Source: Prosthecobacter sp.
GTDB taxonomy: Bacteria; Verrucomicrobiota; Verrucomicrobiia; Verrucomicrobiales; Verrucomicrobiaceae
Length of the DNA: 64,000 bases
Direction of reading: 5' to 3'
NCBI GenBank assembly: GCA_021733925.1
Contig: JAIPJY010000039.1
Location: forward strand, 1-64,000
The notes under the pieces were generated by a model, which was not told the origin of the DNA, did no database searches, and worked only from the letters and a program-made list of their open reading frames with translations. The first letter of the stretch is position 1. The number at the start of each line of letters is the position of its first letter. Below are positions 1 through 7,748 of this stretch, piece after piece. The translations under genes were made by a program, and so were the position numbers.

Positions 1-123
1 CGACCCGGACGACGAGAGCCACGAGCCACGAAACGTCGCCCGAAAAGCTATCAACTGCTCACCCGTAAACGCCATCAGTTCCATGAAATCCCTCACCGTG
101 ATCGCTATCGCGCCAGCGCTTAA
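1..123 (+). CDS. C-terminal end of an IS4-like transposase (partial)
   Basis: Frame 1 is open from the window edge to a TAA at 121-123 and encodes about 40 basic residues. They include RRPKSYQLLTRKRHQFHE, the kind of arginine/lysine-rich tail (RRPK-x3-LLT-x-x-R) that ends many IS4-family transposases. The DDE catalytic core would lie left of the window. Directly after the stop comes the sequence GAGTGCCATTCATG, which recurs at six other places here and could be the terminal repeat of this insertion sequence. The family call is from memory of such tails only; a short fragment cannot prove it. Confidence 0.6.
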   Translation, partial: RPGRREPRATKRRPKSYQLLTRKRHQFHEIPHRDRYRASA

Positions 124-147
124 CTGAGTGCCATTCATGTCTGGCTG
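121..147 (+). repeat. Copy 1 of the dispersed GAGTGCCATTCATG repeat (putative IS end)
   Basis: TAACTGAGTGCCATTCATG is followed by TCTGGC. Related copies lie at 26141-26168, 27038-27065 (reverse), 27229-27250, 53163-53190 (reverse), 59950-59976 (reverse) and 60285-60312. Here it abuts the stop codon of the transposase fragment, which suggests that it is the right end of that insertion sequence. Confidence 0.55.
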
Positions 148-357
148 TTTTTTCGCGGCGGCTGCTTCCCCGTCACCATCATCGAAGTCATTGTTTTGGT
201 GGATGTCGTCGGGGTCATTCAACCGTCCATCTTGTTTGTGGATCGCGTCGGTCAGCCATTTGACTGGCGGTGGCTGCTGCCTGTGGGCATTGCCATCTTG
301 GCTCACCTCACGCTGGAGCCCTTGCGTCGTTGCGAGCAGAGTCGCGAAGTTGCATGA
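124..357 (+). pseudogene. 3' remnant of a membrane-protein gene, probably truncated by the IS
   Basis: Immediately after the IS end a frame stays open to a TGA at 355-357 and encodes about 77 residues. They include two strongly hydrophobic stretches, VTIIEVIVLVDVVGVI and WLLPVGIAILAHLTLEPL, separated by a short polar loop. There is no convincing start codon with a ribosome site, so I read it as the surviving 3' end of an integral membrane protein gene cut by the insertion. It could also be a chance open frame, since GC-rich DNA often gives these. The family is not recognisable. Confidence 0.35.
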
Positions 358-414
358 GAACCATCAACACCCCCCTGTGCGCACTGGAGCCCCTGATCGT
401 GGAGCACGCCCCAT

Positions 415-1062
415 ATGAAAAAAGTCATCCTGCCTAGTTTAGTCCTGAGCCTGAGCTGCATGCTGAGCGCCTGCGCTGTCAAGACACCGACCGCCGCCAC
501 TCAACGCCCGGTGATCGAGGCCGTCCGCTGGAAGGTGGACGATGCCGAGATGCCTTTTTATTTGGATTCGGATGTCGAGGAGATCGCGGTGGTGGAGCGG
601 ATTTCATATTATCAGCACGCCAAGGCCTTTCGCATGCTGGAGTCCAGAGGCTTCGTGCGCGTGACGAATGCCAAAGCCGAGGAGCTCATGGGACATGCCT
701 TTTCGGCGCGCAGTGCCATCCTGAAGCAGGCGGAAGACCATGCGGAGCGTGCGGCCATGTTCGCGAAGCTCTGGCATGACGATCCAAAAGACGGCGACTG
801 GCGGGATTTCGGTGCCGAAGAGCAGGCCACGGCGCGGCGCCTGCGCTCTCAGAGCGGACGTCTCAAGCCGTACCTAATGCGGGCCATCGGTCTCGCTGGC
901 TGTGGTACGGGCGGCTTCGGTGCGCTTCGCCACCATGATGAGATCTGGGTTTCATTTGGCGGGCTTGGCAGTGGATACACCCCGGAGACTCAGGCGGTGA
1001 TTGTTTACCTCGACCGCCCGCCACGAGTCGCGCATGTGACGAATCCGGGGACCTGTCTCTGA
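415..1062 (+). CDS. Hypothetical lipoprotein
   Basis: This 215-residue protein starts with a lysine-containing signal peptide and a lipobox LSAC at about residues 17-20 (cut before Cys20), so it should be lipid-anchored in the cell envelope. The mature part is mostly helical and charged, with the segment AEELMGHAFSARSAILKQAE near the middle and GCGTGGFGALRHHDEIWVSF towards the end. I do not recognise a domain. It lies 58 bp after a broken membrane gene and is followed by other short genes, so it is probably monocistronic. Start: the only ATG before the signal peptide. Confidence 0.7.
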   Translation: MKKVILPSLVLSLSCMLSACAVKTPTAATQRPVIEAVRWKVDDAEMPFYLDSDVEEIAVVERISYYQHAKAFRMLESRGFVRVTNAKAEELMGHAFSARSAILKQAEDHAERAAMFAKLWHDDPKDGDWRDFGAEEQATARRLRSQSGRLKPYLMRAIGLAGCGTGGFGALRHHDEIWVSFGGLGSGYTPETQAVIVYLDRPPRVAHVTNPGTCL

Positions 1063-1227
1063 TGGAATGGGAACGCTGAGCGCGTGCCAGTCAGGCCTGA
1101 TGGCGAAGATGCCCCTCATTTCCGCACGGAAACGCCGTGGGTGCGGAAGGCGGGTGAGGAAGCGATTCTCGGCCTTGACCCTAGCGAGGTGACGTGAAAA
1201 GGAGTTCGCATCTTTTCCCGCCACACC

Positions 1228-1470
1228 ATGAATGATTCCTCGCCAATGCTGATTTATCCGATCCCAAGTCTGGTTTCGACCTTGGTGAACCGGGAGGAGG
1301 AGAAGGGCAGTCCGCTGACGGAGGCGGAGGTCATTGAAATCCGCAATGGGTGCAAGGCGATTGCTCTGCCGAGGGATGTGGCGGAGAAGATTGATGCCGA
1401 ACGCGGCTACAAGGACATCGACCCCGTGCGCTGCTGGGAAGAGTGGCAGGAGGTGAGGAAGAGCTTTTGA
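1228..1470 (+). CDS. Small hypothetical protein next to a DUF2314 gene
   Basis: An 80-residue soluble protein rich in Glu and Trp, with no signal peptide. It has a central helix-like segment LTEAEVIEIRNGCKAIALP and the C-terminal segment PVRCWEEWQEVRKSF. It lies 128 bp upstream of a DUF2314 lipoprotein on the same strand. I recall similar small proteins near DUF2314 genes, but no function is known to me. The reading frame composition (third-position G/C) looks coding. The nearby minus-strand frames are shadows. Confidence 0.55.
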   Translation: MNDSSPMLIYPIPSLVSTLVNREEEKGSPLTEAEVIEIRNGCKAIALPRDVAEKIDAERGYKDIDPVRCWEEWQEVRKSF

Positions 1471-1598
1471 TCGCCTGCTCCATCCAGCAGTCGGTTCTCC
1501 CATCGTGACCTCGCTGGCGAATCCAAACTTGATTCCCCAGTTCCCGAGCGGCAGGCTTTGAGTGTCGTCTGCCTGCCTAAACAAGCCCCTGCCCAACC

Positions 1599-2120
1599 AT
1601 GAGATTTGCCGTCCTTCTTGTCTGCCTCACCTGCCTGAATTCCTGCGGACGCTCCAAGAGCGACAGCGTGGTAAAGCGGGAAGGAAATCCTGATTACGTC
1701 CGCGTGGGCGGTGAGTCGGAGGAAAAGATGAACGAGGCCATCGCCCAATCCAGGAAGGAGATTGGCACCTTCATCGAGGCCCTCGCGAATCCCAAGCCCT
1801 CGTATACGCACCTGTCAGTGAAGAAGCCCTTTCCCTATCAGGATGGAGATTTGACTGCCCATGAACACATCTGGCTCACCGAGGTGTCATTTAAAGACGG
1901 CAAGTTTTACGGCCGCGTGGGCAGCGATCCCGTCGATGTCAAAGATCTCAAACTTGGAGATGAAGTGGAGCTTGCCAAGGAAGAGGCCTCAGACTGGATG
2001 ATCATAGACGAGGGCTTTTTGATCGGTGGCTACACCATCCTCGCTCTCCGCGATGCCATGCCGCCCGATGAGCAGAAAGAATTCGACGAACAGTTCCCCT
2101 ACAAGACCCGCGCGAAGTAG
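1599..2120 (+). CDS. DUF2314 (YegJ-like) lipoprotein
   Basis: A 173-residue protein. Residues 1-16 form a signal peptide ending in the lipobox-like LNSC at 13-16, so it is probably a lipoprotein. From about residue 65 it matches the DUF2314 pattern: KKPFPY, then EHIWLTEVSFKDGKFYGRVG, then DPVDVKDLKLGDEVEL and DWMIIDEG. DUF2314 proteins have no established biochemical role. The C-terminal stretch ALRDAMPPDEQKEFDEQFPY is the usual end of the family. It probably sits in the same transcription unit as the small gene upstream. Confidence 0.75.
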   Translation: MRFAVLLVCLTCLNSCGRSKSDSVVKREGNPDYVRVGGESEEKMNEAIAQSRKEIGTFIEALANPKPSYTHLSVKKPFPYQDGDLTAHEHIWLTEVSFKDGKFYGRVGSDPVDVKDLKLGDEVELAKEEASDWMIIDEGFLIGGYTILALRDAMPPDEQKEFDEQFPYKTRAK

Positions 2121-2431
2121 AGCCCTGCCTTTTATGGGTAGGATCGTCCGGCCAAAATCCAGGGAACCTCACATGATCACCAAGGATGGAACCACACTGA
2201 AGGCCGCGCTGAGAGGGGGGCGTCGGCAGAGCTGCCGCTGGCGATGACTCCGATGGTCAGCGGCTTTGGGGCATTTTTGCACCCACCTGCGCTAGGGACG
2301 ATGCCGGTGGAGACTCGCGAGTGGGGGAGGAGACTTTTCAAATGATCGACAGTCTCTTTCGACCCTATTGAGGATGCCCCCATTTCCGCCCGTCCACCGC
2401 CACGGCCACAGGCGTTCTATCCTTGTGTCCT

Positions 2432-2455
2432 GTTATTCTCGTATTCGAGAATAAC
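2432..2455. promoter_or_regulatory. Perfect inverted repeat upstream of the NTPase gene
   Basis: GTTATTCTCG and CGAGAATAAC are perfect 10-bp arms around a TATT loop. The dyad lies about 95 bp before the GTG start at 2549, in an A/T-rich stretch within an otherwise GC-rich gap (2121-2548). No run of T follows, so an operator fits better than a terminator. The binding protein is unknown. The rest of the gap shows no gene. Confidence 0.4.
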
Positions 2456-2548
2456 GTCAAAGGCAAAAAACTTACTTTCTGTGGACTATGATTTGGCATA
2501 AATATCATTGTATCTGATCTGATTCAGAACCCTGAAACCGGATTCATT

Positions 2549-4981
2549 GTGGAAAGTCCAGAATCACCATTACCAAATTTGCATCCGTCCGCTTTGGGCC
2601 TGCCTCCGGCATTGCCGCAGGGGGAAGGGCTGAACCCCTTTACTGATGATGTCTGCGCCGGCCCCTTTGGCGTCGCGGAAAATCGCTCCGTGCCGGGCAT
2701 GAATGGCGACATTTTGGGACAGCTGACGACGACGATCGATGAGCGTCAAAGCAGCACGGGTCGTGCAGGCGGGCAGCCTTTGCTGCTGCTGACGGCCCCG
2801 CGTGCGGGCTACGGCAAGACGCATCTGCTGGGCCGTCTGGCAGCCGCAGCCAATGGGCAGGTGGTGCTGGTGCCTCTCGCGTTTCGTCTGGAAGATACGA
2901 TCGGCATATCCGCCGTGGCAGTACGCGGGCTGGAGTCGATGGCACGTGCGGAGGCTTCGCGCGAAGGCTGGACGAGGCTGCGTGAGGCCTGTGCAGGCGT
3001 GTGTGCAGTTTTAGTGCGCCGTTTGATCGAAAACGGCACGCTGCCTTGTGCGAACCCCGAGCAGGCGCTGCGCGTGCTCGGCGGTGATCCCGTGGAAGTC
3101 TTTGATGTGAATGGCAGCGCGCGCCTGATCGGCGACTGGGTGCGGCGCTTCGAATCACAGCTGCGCAGGCCGATGACGGAGCAGGCGATGAAGCGTGTGC
3201 CTGCGATCCCGACCGCGCTGGCGTCGTGGGTGAATGCCATGCTGAATCACGCGCTGGATGGCGGCATGTCCCACATGGCGGTGCTGCGCATGCTGGCGGC
3301 GGATGAATCCAATGAAGGCCCCGTGACGTGGCTGCGCCTGCTGGGCCTCTGGCGTCCCGTGGTGCTGCTGGTCGATCATCTGGATGCCTACTATCGCAAT
3401 CCGGAGGCCGGGCTGCGCATTGCCTCGCTGCTGCTGGATATGTCTGAAATGGACGGCGTGCACGTGGTGCTCAGCCTGAATCAGGATGTGTGGCAGGCGA
3501 CGTTTGGTCACCATCTGCCCAGCGCCATGGAGGACAGGCTGACGGCTTCGCAGATGCTGCTGCGCGGCATTGGCGAGAGCGAGGCGGCCACGCTGCTGCG
3601 CCTGCGCCTGCAGCATGCGGGCATTCCGGCGGACGCGGCCCAGGAGTTCACCGCGTTTCTGGATGTGAAGCGCTATTTCCTCGGGCGGCCTCTGGGCTCC
3701 GTCTCGGCGCGTACCTTTCTGCGCCATGCCGCAAAGCAGTGGGATTTTTTCCAGCAGACTCTGGCATCTCCGGTCATGCCCGGGTCGATTTCTCCGCAGT
3801 CGCTTGCACCGAATGAAGGCGTGCTGCCGCTGATGAAAGAGGAGGGGGCGGAGAGCAAGGCCGAAGAAAAGCCCGCCTCGGGCGAGTTGACGATTTTTGA
3901 TTCCAGCACGGCGGCGCAGATGAAGCTGATGGCCGAGGGACTGGCGGAGCCGACGCCGGCGCTGCCGCAGCAGGATGAAGCACCGCTGCTGCCGCCTCCT
4001 GCAGGCCTCAATGGAAATCACCTGCCTCCGCCGAGCCAGGCGGCCGCAGAGACTCCGGCAGCCGAAGAGGATGAGGCGCCCGCGCAGTTCTCGCCGAGCT
4101 CAGCGGGTGCGTTTGAAAATTTGCGTGAGATGCTCGGCAAGCTGCGGCAGCCGAGTGCTTCGAATGCGGCGGAGAGCAATGGTGCCCATTCTGTGGCCGA
4201 GCGTCTGGCAGATGTGCTGGGTGCTGCTGCAGCGCCAGAGCCAGAGCCAGAGCCAGCCGTGGTCGCCGCTGCTGCTGCGGAACTGCCGGCACCGTCTACT
4301 GAAGCAGCTGCGCCCGCTATTGCTGCAGCAGTGGCCGCACCACCAGCGTTTGTCCCACACTCACGTCTTTCTATATCAGCCGCGCCAAACACCGAGCGCG
4401 ATGCACTGCTAGGGCGCTACGAGGCTCTGCGCCTGCAAATGGCTGCGGAGGCCGTGTCACTGCCGCTGGATTTCACCAAGCTGGCCGATCTCATCCGCCT
4501 CGCAGGCAAGCGTTTCCCTCTCGTGCGCTTCAGCGAGCATGAACTGCCCGGCATGACCGGCCGTTATGCGATGTGCTGGTCCCTGCAGGGCCTGGAGGTC
4601 GTGTTTGGCCTCGCCAATTTCGCGGACGGCTCCTACTGGCGCACGCTGGCGGGTTTTGCCGCAGGCCGGCTGGCAGAGCTGAATCAAGATTCGCAGGCTT
4701 CAGGCGTGGCCGTGCCACGGCTGAAGATCACCACCTTCAAAACAGACCGCGAGCAGCAGAGCTGGGCGATCCTCCAGCACAGCACGGCTTTCCCGGAAGA
4801 GCTCAAGACCCACGTGGATGCGATCCACCTGGACACTCAAAACGTCGCCGCGCTCTATGCGATGCAGCGCATCATCAAGGAAGCCGAAAGCGGCACGCTG
4901 GAAGCCACGCCTGCGCAGGTGATGAGCGTGCTGGCCCGCGAGCTGGATTTCTTCTGGAAGCGTGTGACACGGGCGGCCTAG
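2549..4981 (+). CDS. Large P-loop NTPase of unknown function
   Basis: An 810-residue cytoplasmic protein. Residues 78-92 (LLLLTAPRAGYGKTH) hold a Walker A loop, residues 268-278 (RPVVLLVDHLD) a Walker B strand, and residues 304-312 (HVVLSLNQD) a sensor-1-like strand, so the first 400 residues are an AAA/STAND-type ATPase module. Residues 440-610 are a low-complexity Ala/Pro/Glu linker. Residues 615-810 form a second folded domain (segments RFPLVRFSEHELPGMTGRYA and SYWRTLAGFAAGRLAELN) that I do not recognise. The GTG start at 2549 is chosen because the frame upstream is short; an ATG at 2699 is the alternative but would remove conserved-looking sequence. A small gene follows 20 bp downstream and is probably co-transcribed. 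Confidence 0.65.
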   Translation: MESPESPLPNLHPSALGLPPALPQGEGLNPFTDDVCAGPFGVAENRSVPGMNGDILGQLTTTIDERQSSTGRAGGQPLLLLTAPRAGYGKTHLLGRLAAAANGQVVLVPLAFRLEDTIGISAVAVRGLESMARAEASREGWTRLREACAGVCAVLVRRLIENGTLPCANPEQALRVLGGDPVEVFDVNGSARLIGDWVRRFESQLRRPMTEQAMKRVPAIPTALASWVNAMLNHALDGGMSHMAVLRMLAADESNEGPVTWLRLLGLWRPVVLLVDHLDAYYRNPEAGLRIASLLLDMSEMDGVHVVLSLNQDVWQATFGHHLPSAMEDRLTASQMLLRGIGESEAATLLRLRLQHAGIPADAAQEFTAFLDVKRYFLGRPLGSVSARTFLRHAAKQWDFFQQTLASPVMPGSISPQSLAPNEGVLPLMKEEGAESKAEEKPASGELTIFDSSTAAQMKLMAEGLAEPTPALPQQDEAPLLPPPAGLNGNHLPPPSQAAAETPAAEEDEAPAQFSPSSAGAFENLREMLGKLRQPSASNAAESNGAHSVAERLADVLGAAAAPEPEPEPAVVAAAAAELPAPSTEAAAPAIAAAVAAPPAFVPHSRLSISAAPNTERDALLGRYEALRLQMAAEAVSLPLDFTKLADLIRLAGKRFPLVRFSEHELPGMTGRYAMCWSLQGLEVVFGLANFADGSYWRTLAGFAAGRLAELNQDSQASGVAVPRLKITTFKTDREQQSWAILQHSTAFPEELKTHVDAIHLDTQNVAALYAMQRIIKEAESGTLEATPAQVMSVLARELDFFWKRVTRAA

Positions 4982-5001
4982 CAGCCGAGTCTCAAAGGCG
5001 G

Positions 5002-5493
5002 ATGGGAACGATGACGAATGACGATGCTGGAGAGGAGATGGCGCTGCCGCTGTTTAAGGCGCGTTCGTGGGCGGTGGCGGGTCAGTTTGCCGTGCCTGAG
5101 GTGAAGCCGGAGATCACGGAAGGGCTGGAGCTTTTTCAGGCCGCACCTGCTCCTGAAGCGGAGGGTTACTCGGCGTGGAAGTCCGAGATGGCGGCGGAGA
5201 AAGCCGCCGAGGAAGCTCGACGCCGCAGCACGCATCTACCAGTACATACCAGTGAGGAGGGCTTTGCCCGCTGGAAGGAGGAGGCGGAGAATGAGAAGCG
5301 CGCCTTTGAGCGGCGCTGGGGCGTGCCACTGGGCAAGCCGGTGCGGGTGCAACTGCGCGGTGAATCCCGCGAGCGCAAAGGTCTGCTGCGCGTGGTGGAG
5401 GAACCTGCGGGAAAAACCACCGGTCAGCTCCGCCTGACCCTGGGCGGGCACTCCTTCCTGGCCTCCCAGATTGAAAGCGTCGTGCGGGTGTGA
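5002..5493 (+). CDS. Hypothetical partner of the upstream NTPase
   Basis: A 163-residue charged protein with no signal or membrane segment. Residues 50-115 are Glu/Lys/Arg-rich and likely helical or coiled coil, with two similar motifs, GYSAWKSEMAAEKAAEEARR and GFARWKEEAENEKRAFERRW. The last 50 residues (KPVRVQLRGESRERKGLLRV onward) look like a small beta-barrel. Start ATG 5002 follows an AAGGCGG ribosome site; the frame is open much further upstream, but that part overlaps the NTPase gene. It begins 20 bp after the NTPase stop, which suggests a two-gene operon. Confidence 0.6.
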   Translation: MGTMTNDDAGEEMALPLFKARSWAVAGQFAVPEVKPEITEGLELFQAAPAPEAEGYSAWKSEMAAEKAAEEARRRSTHLPVHTSEEGFARWKEEAENEKRAFERRWGVPLGKPVRVQLRGESRERKGLLRVVEEPAGKTTGQLRLTLGGHSFLASQIESVVRV

Positions 5494-5502
5494 TCAGGGA
5501 GA

Positions 5503-6759
5503 CTAAGGCCCAGCAGACTCCTTGACGATGATCTCATGCTCGCCGGGACTGAATGTGGGGCTTTGGCGCCATTGGCTGCCCTTTTTTCCGAACAGGTAAT
5601 CGACGGCATCGTCGGGGGCCCAGGTCCAGGTGTACACGCCCTGGTCGTCCGCTTTGTCGGGGATCTTGCTGTAGGGGACGTTGGAGTGCCGCCAGTTGAA
5701 GAGGGTTTCTTTGCCGCGCCAGCCGGTGATGTTGACGAGGACTTTGGGCACGGGTTTGCCTGCGGCATCGACAAAACGAAAGGTGATGGTCTTGCCGGGC
5801 TGGAGCTGCACGTTTTCGACCTGGGGGGTGGCCACGAGCTGGATCTCCCTGAGAAAGGGAGCGTAGCCTACGGCAATGACGGTGAGCAGGGTCTTGCCGG
5901 TGTCGAGCGGGGGGAACTGAAAGCGCCCCTTATCATCTGCAAAAGTCTCCTGCACGTTGCTGTTGTGGTAGGGTTTGTCTCCCCAGATGACGAGGGCCTT
6001 GGGCACGGGTTTGCCATCGGGGCCGGTGATGGTGCCGTTGACGCGCACGCCGGTCTGCATGACGGAGATGGCGGTTTGATCGCGGAACTGCTGGAGGGAA
6101 AAGGGCGGGCCCTGCATGCCGCGCCAGTCCTGATCGCCCACATGGTCGGGGTGCTGGAGGCGGAGGCCGATGCGCCAGTCCGGGCCGGCGGGGACGTTGT
6201 TGAGCGCCCAGAAGCCGTGTTCGTCGGTGACGCAGGCGTCCTCTGCCTCGGCGAGCCATTTGTTGACGACGGGCTCGCCGATGCCGCCCCTGCCGGGCTC
6301 GCGGGAAGTGACGCAGACTTCGACCTTGGCTCCGGGGATGGGAGCGCCGATGTCATCGTGCACAAAGCCGCCGATGGTGGTGCCCTGCGCGAGGGTGAAG
6401 GTGTAGTCCTTGGGCACGGGATCGCCGCCGAGCTGCCCGGCGTCGAAGTTGGCGAACATGGGGACGCGGCCTTTGGCGCGGGCCCAGAGGCGGAGGATGC
6501 GGACCTGCGCGGGGAGCTGGAAGGTGACGGAGCCGGTGGCGTCGGTGGTGTAGTCGGAATTGGGCGGGAACTTGGCGTTCGTCCAGACGCCACTGTGGAT
6601 CTTTGCGCCAGGGATGGGCGCACCGGATTCATCGAGTACGCGGACGGTGAGGGGGCGGGTGGCGGCGGGTGCCTCCTCTGCTGCTGCGGCATGGGGCAGC
6701 AAGTGCGCCATGGTGATGAGGATGGCGATTAGGAATGAGGCATTTTTCACGCGGGTCAT
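5503..6759 (-). CDS. Secreted protein with carboxypeptidase-regulatory-like (CNA-B/Ig-like) repeats
   Basis: A 418-residue exported protein. The start at 6759 gives a clean signal peptide, MTRVKNASFLIAILITMAHL to about residue 25, ending near AAAAEE; a longer frame to 6846 would spoil it. The mature protein is four or so repeats of a beta-sandwich of the carboxypeptidase regulatory-like type, each opening with a motif such as VRVLDESGAPIPGAKI, FVHDDIGAPIPGAKVEV, TGPDGKPVPKALVIW and VDAAGKPVPKVLVNI. Such domains bind surfaces or act as structural spacers and no catalytic domain is seen. Its 3' end faces the 3' end of the gene at 5002-5493, 10 bp away. Confidence 0.75.
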   Translation of the reverse strand: MTRVKNASFLIAILITMAHLLPHAAAAEEAPAATRPLTVRVLDESGAPIPGAKIHSGVWTNAKFPPNSDYTTDATGSVTFQLPAQVRILRLWARAKGRVPMFANFDAGQLGGDPVPKDYTFTLAQGTTIGGFVHDDIGAPIPGAKVEVCVTSREPGRGGIGEPVVNKWLAEAEDACVTDEHGFWALNNVPAGPDWRIGLRLQHPDHVGDQDWRGMQGPPFSLQQFRDQTAISVMQTGVRVNGTITGPDGKPVPKALVIWGDKPYHNSNVQETFADDKGRFQFPPLDTGKTLLTVIAVGYAPFLREIQLVATPQVENVQLQPGKTITFRFVDAAGKPVPKVLVNITGWRGKETLFNWRHSNVPYSKIPDKADDQGVYTWTWAPDDAVDYLFGKKGSQWRQSPTFSPGEHEIIVKESAGP

Positions 6760-6821
6760 TTTAAGCGGGCGGCGTGGGAAAAGCGAGGATGAAATAGCCA
6801 GCCGAGGGTGTTGGGGCCAGG

Positions 6822-6860
6822 GCCACGAGGGCCAAATGGGGGTCATTTGGCCCTCATGGC
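6822..6860. repeat. Strong hairpin, 17-bp arms
   Basis: GCCACGAGGGCCAAATG (6822-6838) pairs with CATTTGGCCCTCATGGC (6844-6860) around a 5-nt loop, with one mismatch. It lies between two minus-strand genes, just before the 60-bp palindrome. It may act as a terminator for the gene at 7155-7688, although no T-run follows. Confidence 0.6.
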
Positions 6861-6867
6861 CCTTGGC

Positions 6868-6927
6868 GGGTTCAGGGTCACAGGGTCACGACCTATATAT
6901 AGGTCGTGACCCTGTGACCCTGAACCC
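6868..6927. repeat. Perfect 60-bp palindrome
   Basis: The 30-nt left arm (6868-6897) is the exact reverse complement of the right arm (6898-6927), with no loop. The centre is ACCTATATATAGGT. Inside each arm the unit CAGGGTCAC occurs twice (GGGTCACAGGGTCAC). No gene overlaps it. Confidence 0.95.
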
Positions 6928-7022
6928 TACCACTCCGATGGGAATTGACCCTCACCGCCGGTGCCCCACCAACCCCTGACTTCACGTCAGAACGCGCGGC
7001 GCGAATGTGGCCACGGGGAATT

Positions 7023-7120
7023 GCCTTCGCCATGGGCGAACCGTCGCAGGTGGGCAACTTTTGGGAATGGCCGCAGATGCATTGGTGGATGCCTTTGCCG
7101 GCGAGGATGAGGGGAAGGTC
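7023..7120 (-). pseudogene. Decayed copy of a CDGSH iron-sulfur tail
   Basis: Read on the minus strand this stretch encodes LILAGKGIHQCICGHSQK followed by LPTCDGSP. This is nearly identical to the last 30 residues of the gene at 7749-8396 (LAGKGIHDCICGHSQK then MPTCDGSH). The final His of the CDGSH motif is lost (Pro here) and there is no start or upstream coding region. The DNA identity is also plain (GTCGCAGGTGGGCA, GGAATGGCCGCAGATGCA). It is a duplicated gene end stranded on the far side of the gene at 7155. Confidence 0.75.
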
Positions 7121-7154
7121 TGCCTGGCAGCTACGGCTGACGCTGGGTGGTGTG

Positions 7155-7688
7155 TTATGGCTTTGGCAGAAGCTGTTTCAGCCGGTCTTCCTTGGTCAGG
7201 GGCTGGATGTCTTCGGAGTTGAGTACGCCCAGGGTTTTGGCGTGGGTCTCGTAGCTGTTTCCCTGATGGTGAAGCCGCCAGATCTGATTTTTGTGAACGT
7301 CAGCGGTGGGGCGGAAGTAGCCCTCGCTGGGGTTGTCTTCAAAAATGTGCGTGGCTTCGCCGGGTTCTTCGGGGGCGGTGGGCCGGGTATTCATGTCTTT
7401 GACATAGCGGGCGGCCACGGGAAGCAGTCCGTAGCGAAGGGTGATGGGCAGTTCAGCGTCCTGAAAGACGCCTTTGATGACGCGAGTCACCAGCAGGATC
7501 GCGTGATGCTCATAGGTGCCTTCGCTTTTGTGAGCGACCTTTTTGATGCTGCCTTCTTTGACGCGTGCAATGACGATCAACTCCGCGCGGGCGGTGACTT
7601 CCGCGTCCGTGTAAAGGCGGGTGGGCCATGCGCCGGCAGTGCCGGAGAAAACGGCCGCCAGAAGGGCGAGTAGAAGCGCAGTTTTCAT
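7155..7688 (-). CDS. Hypothetical secreted protein
   Basis: A 177-residue protein with a signal peptide (MKTALLLALLAAVFSGTAGA, cut near residue 20). The mature part has an OB-like beta-rich look, with AELIVIARVKEGSIKKVAH and ILLVTRVIKGVFQDAELPIT. This pattern is common in verrucomicrobial secreted proteins of unknown function. Start ATG 7688 is chosen because it opens directly into the signal peptide; seven more residues to 7709 are possible. It sits between the intact and the decayed copies of the CDGSH tail, so it may have been duplicated into, or inserted within, a rearranged site. Confidence 0.65.
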   Translation of the reverse strand: MKTALLLALLAAVFSGTAGAWPTRLYTDAEVTARAELIVIARVKEGSIKKVAHKSEGTYEHHAILLVTRVIKGVFQDAELPITLRYGLLPVAARYVKDMNTRPTAPEEPGEATHIFEDNPSEGYFRPTADVHKNQIWRLHHQGNSYETHAKTLGVLNSEDIQPLTKEDRLKQLLPKP

Positions 7689-7748
7689 TGTGGAGTGATT
7701 TGTGTGCATGCTGTGGTATGACTCAGACGCGGCGATTCATATTAGGCA

